NCBI GenBank assembly: GCA_035771175.1
Contig: CM069604.1
Coordinates: forward strand, 15,129,115 to 15,193,114
Direction: 5' to 3'
Length of the DNA: 64,000 nt
DNA from: Paratinospora sagittata
Taxonomy: Eukaryota > Streptophyta > Magnoliopsida > Ranunculales > Menispermaceae
Part shown: positions 58,743 through 64,000 of the stretch, one piece after another
How positions within the stretch are numbered: the first letter of the stretch is position 1
Layout of the letters: every line of letters begins with the position of its first letter
The notes under the pieces: generated by a model
Seen by the model: the letters and a program-made list of their open reading frames with translations, nothing else
Told to the model about the DNA's origin: nothing
The model's database searches: none
Program-made: the position numbers and the translations under genes

Positions 58743-61700
58743 ATGAGGAGGAGCGAGAGATTGGGACAGCCACGCACAGGGCCATCCGATGATGACCGGA
58801 TGGGGAGAATGAAGGAGATCATTCAGGCACAGGGCCGCTTGATGGCAGCCCAGACTTCACAGATACAGGCATTAGTGCAGCAGGTTGAGGCTATTGCTCG
58901 ACAGTCACCTCAAACAATACCTCAGGAGGCGGGCACTAGTGGAGCCGAGGCTAGTAGAGCTGCAGGGGCAGCAGGACCTCAAATGGTTGTACCTCAGCCT
59001 ATGCCTACACCTGCTCCTATTGTTGTGGAGAACCCCACTGATCGGCGGATCAAACTGCTACAGAAGTTCATGAAGCTAAAGCCTAAGGAATTCACTGGTG
59101 GGGTTGACTTGAAGAAGGCCGAAGATTGGCTGAAGAATGTCGAGAAGATCAGTCGCTCCTTAGAGTTTGATGAGGAGTCTCAGGTCCTATGTGCTGCTCA
59201 CACACTGGAGAGTGATGCAGAGGACTGGTGGCTTTCAGTGTTGGATACGCAGGGGCAGTGAAGAGTTGGGACACCTTTAAACGGTTGTTCTTACAGGCTT
59301 ACGTTCCAGAGACTGAGAGACAGGCTAAGCAACTCGAGTTTTTGAATCTCGTACAGGGCACCATGTCAGTCTGGGAGTACGAGCTCAGGTTTAGGCAACT
59401 CGCAGTTTATGCCCTGGGTTAGTTCAGACGCCGAGTGACAAGATTATGAGGTTTTCTTTGAACCTAAGGCCTGCGATCCGACAGGCCTTGTCTGTGACGA
59501 AGATGACTGATTTTACCACAGTGGTCCAAAGGGCCAAACAGTATGAGTTGGCTGAGCGGGTTGATGGTATGTCTACACGAGCAACTCCAGGTGAACCGAC
59601 TTCACAAGCAGAGTCTGAGGGACAGTTCCAGACTCCGTGGAAGAAGGGAAGATGGGAAAGGAAGAGAAATTTTTTTGGAAGAGCACAGTCTGATGGTGCT
59701 CAGAGTAAGACATCCCAGGTTCAGACTGGTAAGATGGCCTCACCAGTGGTTTCCTCTCCTGTCCCGATTCCTATTCAGGCACTGTGTGCACCGAGACCCC
59801 CATTCCCACAGACTGCTGGCCGAGGCAGAGGTATAGGCCGAGGAAGTTATGTGACGACATCTCAGACTGGGTCATTTGCGCCCAGGGCTCCGTTCTTATG
59901 TTTTCAATGTGGGCAGGCTGGGCATAGGAAGTTCGAGTGTCCGAATTTTCAAAGAACTCAGGGATTTGTGCAGCAGTCCAGTGCCAGAGAGACAGCGAAG
60001 GCAGCTACTGAGCCAGACCCGACAGCATCTAGGACTTTGGTGGAAGGTACTCTTATTATTTGTGGTACTTCTATGCATGTATTATTTGATGCTGGGTCTA
60101 CATTATCATTCATATCTGGACGTATGGTAGATAGTTTGCATTTGACTCCCATTAGGGCTAGTACATGGTTAGTGGTGAGTACTGTAGCTGGGGAGAGGAT
60201 CTACCCGAACATGATCTGTTGCTTGTGTGTGGTTCAGATTGATGATGTTGAGATGCCTATTGAATTTTGAGTCCTAGAGTTTTTAGAGTTTGATGCAATT
60301 CTAGGGATGGATTGGCTCGCGGCTTATCATGCAGTTGTCGACTGTTTCGCGAAGAGAATCATTTTTCAGATCCCCGTACACCCAGTGTTTACACTACAGG
60401 GTAGAGCTTCAGACCAGACAGTCACAAGGGGTAGATTTGTGACTGATGGAGATAGGGAGATTTTGGCTGGGTTAGTGCCTGATGAAGAAGAGACTAGTGA
60501 GGTGATACTTGAGGATATTGTCATTGTTAAGGACTTTCCAGATGTGTTCCCTGCGGATCTTCCAGGATTACCACCGAAGCGAGAGATCGATTTCATTATT
60601 GAACTAGTCACTGCACGAAGCCTATCTCCATGGCACCATATAGAATGGCACCAGCCGAGTTGAGAGAGTTGTAGAAACAGCTCGAGGAGTTATTGGCTAA
60701 GGGGCTTTATTTGCCCGAGCGTGTCACCCTGGGGAGCTCCAGTTCTTTTTGTTAAAAAGAAAAATGGGAGCTTGCGGTTGTGCATCGACTATCGCCAATT
60801 GAACAGGGTGACCATCAAGAACAAATATCCTCTCCCAAGGATTGATGACTTGTTTGATCAGTTGAGGGGAGCGAGGTATTTTTCGAAGATTGATTTGCGC
60901 TCCGGGTATCATCAGCTGAGGATCAGGGAGGAGGATGTGCCTAAGACAGCATTCAGAACCCGTTATGGACATTATGAGTTCCTTGTGATGCCATTTGGTG
61001 TGACTAATGCATCGACGATGTTCATGGACCTGATGCAGAGGGTCTTTAGGCAGTATCTGGATAAGTTTGTCATCGTCTTCATTGATGACATATTGGTGTA
61101 TTCCAAGAGTTGGGCTGAGCATGAGGAACACCTTAGAGTGACCTTGCAAACTCTGAGAGACCATAGGCTATATGCAAAGCTGAGCAAGTGCGAGTTTTGG
61201 ATCACCGAAGTGAAGTTCTTAGGTCATGTGGTGAGTTCTGAGGGGATTTCAGTTGATCCGTCTAAGGTTGAAGCCTTTATCAGTTGGCCTAGGCCTACCA
61301 CAGTGATCGAGATCAGAAGCTTTCTTGGGTTAGTTGGTTACGATAGGAGATTCGTTCAGGGATTCTCCAAGATAGCTACGCCTATGACTAGGGTCACCCA
61401 GAAAGATGTGTCCTTTGTATGGACCGGGGAGTGTGAGAATGCCTTTTTAGAGCTGAAAAAAATATTGACATCTACGCCAGTGTTGATTTTGCCATAGCCT
61501 GATCAGGAGTTGGTTATCTATACCGATGCCTCTCGCATCGGCTTGGGTTGCGTGTTGATGCAGAAGTATGCATAGAGGCAGTTGAAGGTGCATGAAAAGA
61601 ACTACCCTGTTCATGACTTAGAATTGGCCGCAGTGGTTTTTGCTTTGAATATTTGGAGGCATTATCTCTATGGTGAGAGATTCACTCTGTATTCTGACCA

Positions 61701-63450
61701 TAAGAGCCTCAAGTACTTGTTCTCTCAGAAGGAATTGAACATGAGGCAGAGAAGGTGGTTAGAGCTCCTCAAAGACTATGATTTTACATTGGAATACCAC
61801 CCAAGTAAAGCCAATGTAGTGGCTGATGCGTTGAGCAGGAAGCGGGTAGAGACAGTTATGGCAGCACGCGAGATGTCTCATGAGTGGAGACTACTTGAGG
61901 CGGCTACGGTTATGAGTATATGTGCTACCCCTTCAGATCAGATTGTGATATGTGCTCAAATGAGAGCTCAGCCTACACAAGTCAAGGAGGTGATTGACCA
62001 ACAGAGACTTGACGTTGATTATATGATGTACAAGTCATGGGCTGAGAGCAGTGATTTTACTGATTGGCACTTGTCATCTGATGGTGCCTTGAGATTTAGG
62101 GGACGTTTATGGGTTCCCGCAGATCCACGACTCAGAGAGAGTGTTCTCCAAGAGGCTCACAGATCTCATTATGCTATTCATCCTGGCGGAACCAAGATGT
62201 ATCATGATATGAAAAGAATGTATTGGTGGCCCGACATGAAGAGAGAGATAGCTCAGTTCATTCAGAGGTGTGAGATCTGTCAGCGAGTCAAAGCTGAGCA
62301 TCAGAGGCCTGGAGGGCTGATGCAACCGCTTGCCATTCCTGAGTGGAAGTGGGAGCATGTCACTATGGACTTTGTTGTGGGATTACCCAACACCCCGAGG
62401 AGACATAATGTTGTTTAGGTTATTATTGATCGCTTGACCAAGTCCGCTCACTTTCTACCGGTGAACACTATGGATTCTATGGACAAGCTGAGCAGACTCT
62501 ATATGCGGGAGATAGTCAGATTACATGCAGTACCAGTTTCGATTGTGTCAGATAGGGATCTGAGGTTTACATCGGTATTCTGGCAGGGGTTGCAGAGGTA
62601 GCTCGACACTAGACTAGATCTCAGTACCGCTTTTCACCCCCAGACGGATGGCCAGTCTGAGAGGTTGATATCGATTTTAGAGGATATGCTTCGAGCTTGT
62701 GTCCTTGAGTCTAGTGGTAACTGGGAGGAGTACATACATCTGTGTGAGTTCGTGTACAACAACAACTATCAGTCCAGTATTCGCATGGCTCCTTTTGAGG
62801 CATTGTATGGTCGACCCTGTAGATCTCCGATCTGTTGGACGAAGGTAGGGGATGTTGCGGTGATGGGACCAGAGTTTGTACAAGAACACACAGAGAAGAT
62901 TAAGAGGATCAAGCATAATATGAAGGTAGCCCAAGACAGGCAGAAGAGTTACACTGATGCCAAGCGGAAGACCGTAGAGTTCGAGGTGGGTGACCAAGTT
63001 TTATTGAAGGTCTCACCTCAGAAGGGCCAAACTAGATTTGGAATAAAAGGCAAGCTCGCTCCGAGATTTATTGGGCCGTTCGAGGTTTTAGAACGAATTG
63101 GCCCCGTCGCTTACCGATTAGCCTTGCCACCTCAGTTAGCAGCAGTCCACAATGTCTTTCATGTGTTAAAGCTGAGAGTGTACAAGAGTGATTTTGATCA
63201 CGTCTTGGACTGGAGGAACATTGAACTGGGGCAGGATGGGACTTATGATGAGGAACCTATTCAGATACTTGACCGAAAGGTCCAGAGGTTACGTAACCGC
63301 GAGATTCCGATGATTAAGGTCAGATGACAGTTCCATGGCGAGGAGCAGGTTACTTGGGAGCGTGAGGACTACATGATGGAGCACTTTGCCTAGTTCATGG
63401 GCTTAGGTAATTTCTTAACCTTAAAACTTCGAGGACGAAGTTCATTCTAA
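58743..63450 (+). pseudogene. gag-pol of R2-b with frameshifts and stops
   Basis: The ATG at 58743 starts MRRSERLGQPR. One base is missing from a G run near 59255 and one from a C run near 59410, so gag is split. The knuckle CFQCGQAGHRKFEC is near 59900 and the protease D-A-G motif near 60090. R-to-stop (CGA to TGA) is at 60268-60270. A 1-base loss near 60610 and a gain near 60700 compensate. RT has FIDD near 61080. RNase H lacks 15 bp in frame near 61566. Stops follow at 61495, 61573, 62416, about 62599, 63325 and 63391. Integrase and the chromodomain (HGEEQVTWERED) are recognisable. The product would match R2-a, but this copy is more damaged. Confidence 0.9.
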
Positions 63451-63461
63451 GGTGGGTGTGA
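63449..63461 (+). promoter_or_regulatory. Polypurine tract of R2-b
   Basis: AAGGTGGGTGTGA directly before the LTR start TGTGACGCC; it overlaps the polyprotein stop codon by two bases. Confidence 0.75.
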
Positions 63462-64000
63462 TGTGACGCCCCAAAAATTATTTCATCTAGCCCATAACCC
63501 AATTGCACTTTGCCCAAACTCTATGCGTTGCCTTGATATGTTTGGTGTTTGTTTGATGGTTGTTTAATGTTTGTATAGTTGATGCTTGAAAATGTATATA
63601 AATATGTGTATTATAAATTGTATATGGGTCATGTTAAATTAAAGTATAATGCATATGTTATTATTTATGCATGGGTCCATTAAATCATGAATTGATATGG
63701 GTTAGGATTGATTGAATAAAAGGATAAATGAGAATGAAAATTTGGTGTATTAAATGGATTGGACATTTAAAATACATGGAAGCATGAGATTGGTTAAAGT
63801 ACATGTGGTTGGTATGGGTAGTATGAGACCAACACATGTGAAGGTTGGTGCATGAAAGTGGACAAGTGTCCCATGCCCACTTCTCTTCTCCAAGAATGTG
63901 CTAGAAAGTGAGCTGAGTGGAGGGAATCCAAGAATGTGCTAGAAAGTGAGGTGAGTGGAGAGAAAAGAAAAAAATAAAAGAAAAGAAGAGAAAGGAAAGA
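63462..64000 (+). repeat. 3' LTR of R2-b, first 539 bp
   Basis: It begins TGTGACGCCCCA and follows the 5' LTR closely to the window end. A TATA box lies at 63595-63604. Confidence 0.9.

Larger units (their letters stand above)
55954..64000 (+). mobile_element. R2-b: chromovirus of family R2, plus strand, 3' LTR cut by the window edge
   Basis: 5' LTR (55954-58516), PBS, leader, gag-pol (58743-63450), PPT and the first 539 bp of the 3' LTR. It inserted within RT of R1-h; the left target bases are TACCC, but the right side lies outside the window. By eye about 9-10 differences separate the first 540 bp of the two LTRs, under 2 percent. It is inverted relative to R2-a. Confidence 0.9.

Overview
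The window is nuclear heterochromatin of a flowering plant. It holds almost nothing but LTR retrotransposons of the Ty3/gypsy chromovirus type, one 17.1-kb satellite array and one chloroplast DNA insertion. I see no ordinary host gene. The plant origin rests on the chromovirus polyproteins (CCHC gag, DSG or DAG protease, RT with F-[VI]-D-D, RNase H, HHCC integrase, C-terminal chromodomain), on the tRNA-iMet primer sites (TGGTATCAGAGC), and on a chloroplast fragment carrying psbI and trnS-GCU. The species cannot be told from the sequence.

Two retroelement families are present; I name the copies R1-a to R1-h and R2-a, R2-b. Family R1 has LTRs of about 1.5 kb (TGTAATACCC...GTGTGACA). Its inferred order is 5' LTR, iMet PBS, an AT-rich tandem-repeat leader of about 1 kb, an extra ORF of about 530 codons here called ORF0, a spacer of about 780 bp ending in a splice-acceptor-like site, gag, pro, RT, RNase H, integrase, chromodomain, a small ORF of about 165 codons here called ORF3, the PPT and the 3' LTR. 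Family R2 has LTRs of 2.6-2.9 kb (TGTGACGCC...CACA) and one gag-pol frame of 1,574 codons with a chromodomain and no extra ORF.

Layout: 1-4108 R1-a (minus; LTR end, PBS, leader, ORF0, start of gag). 4109-11800 R1-b (plus; gag-pol, ORF3, full 3' LTR), whose integrase end is split by a chloroplast insertion at 8064-9240. 11801-13821 R1-c (minus; start of gag and ORF0). 13822-19338 R1-d (plus; partial 5' LTR, pol, ORF3, partial 3' LTR). 19339-24889 R1-e (minus; the best preserved R1 pol, complete 3' LTR). 24890-25733 R1-f (minus; integrase end, chromodomain, start of ORF3). 25734-42843 satellite. 42844-51733 R2-a (minus). 51734-51772 R1-g, a 39-bp R1 LTR tip (minus). 51773-55953 R1-h (plus; ORF0, gag, pro, start of RT). 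55954-64000 R2-b (plus), inserted in the RT of R1-h and running off the window.

The satellite is head-to-tail. Monomers of about 180-190 bp are organised as a six-monomer higher-order repeat (HOR) of 1,062 bp, with a recurrent 748-bp variant that lacks two monomers, and with larger duplications of 2,872 and 3,930 bp. This is the pattern expected of centromeric or pericentromeric satellite DNA; that location is inferred, not shown.

Every retroelement copy is disabled, mostly by nonsense mutations, yet several keep one frame over kilobases, so the decay is recent. The least known features are ORF0, ORF3, the acceptor in front of gag, the variable 20-bp U3 arrays of family R1, and the hierarchical satellite.
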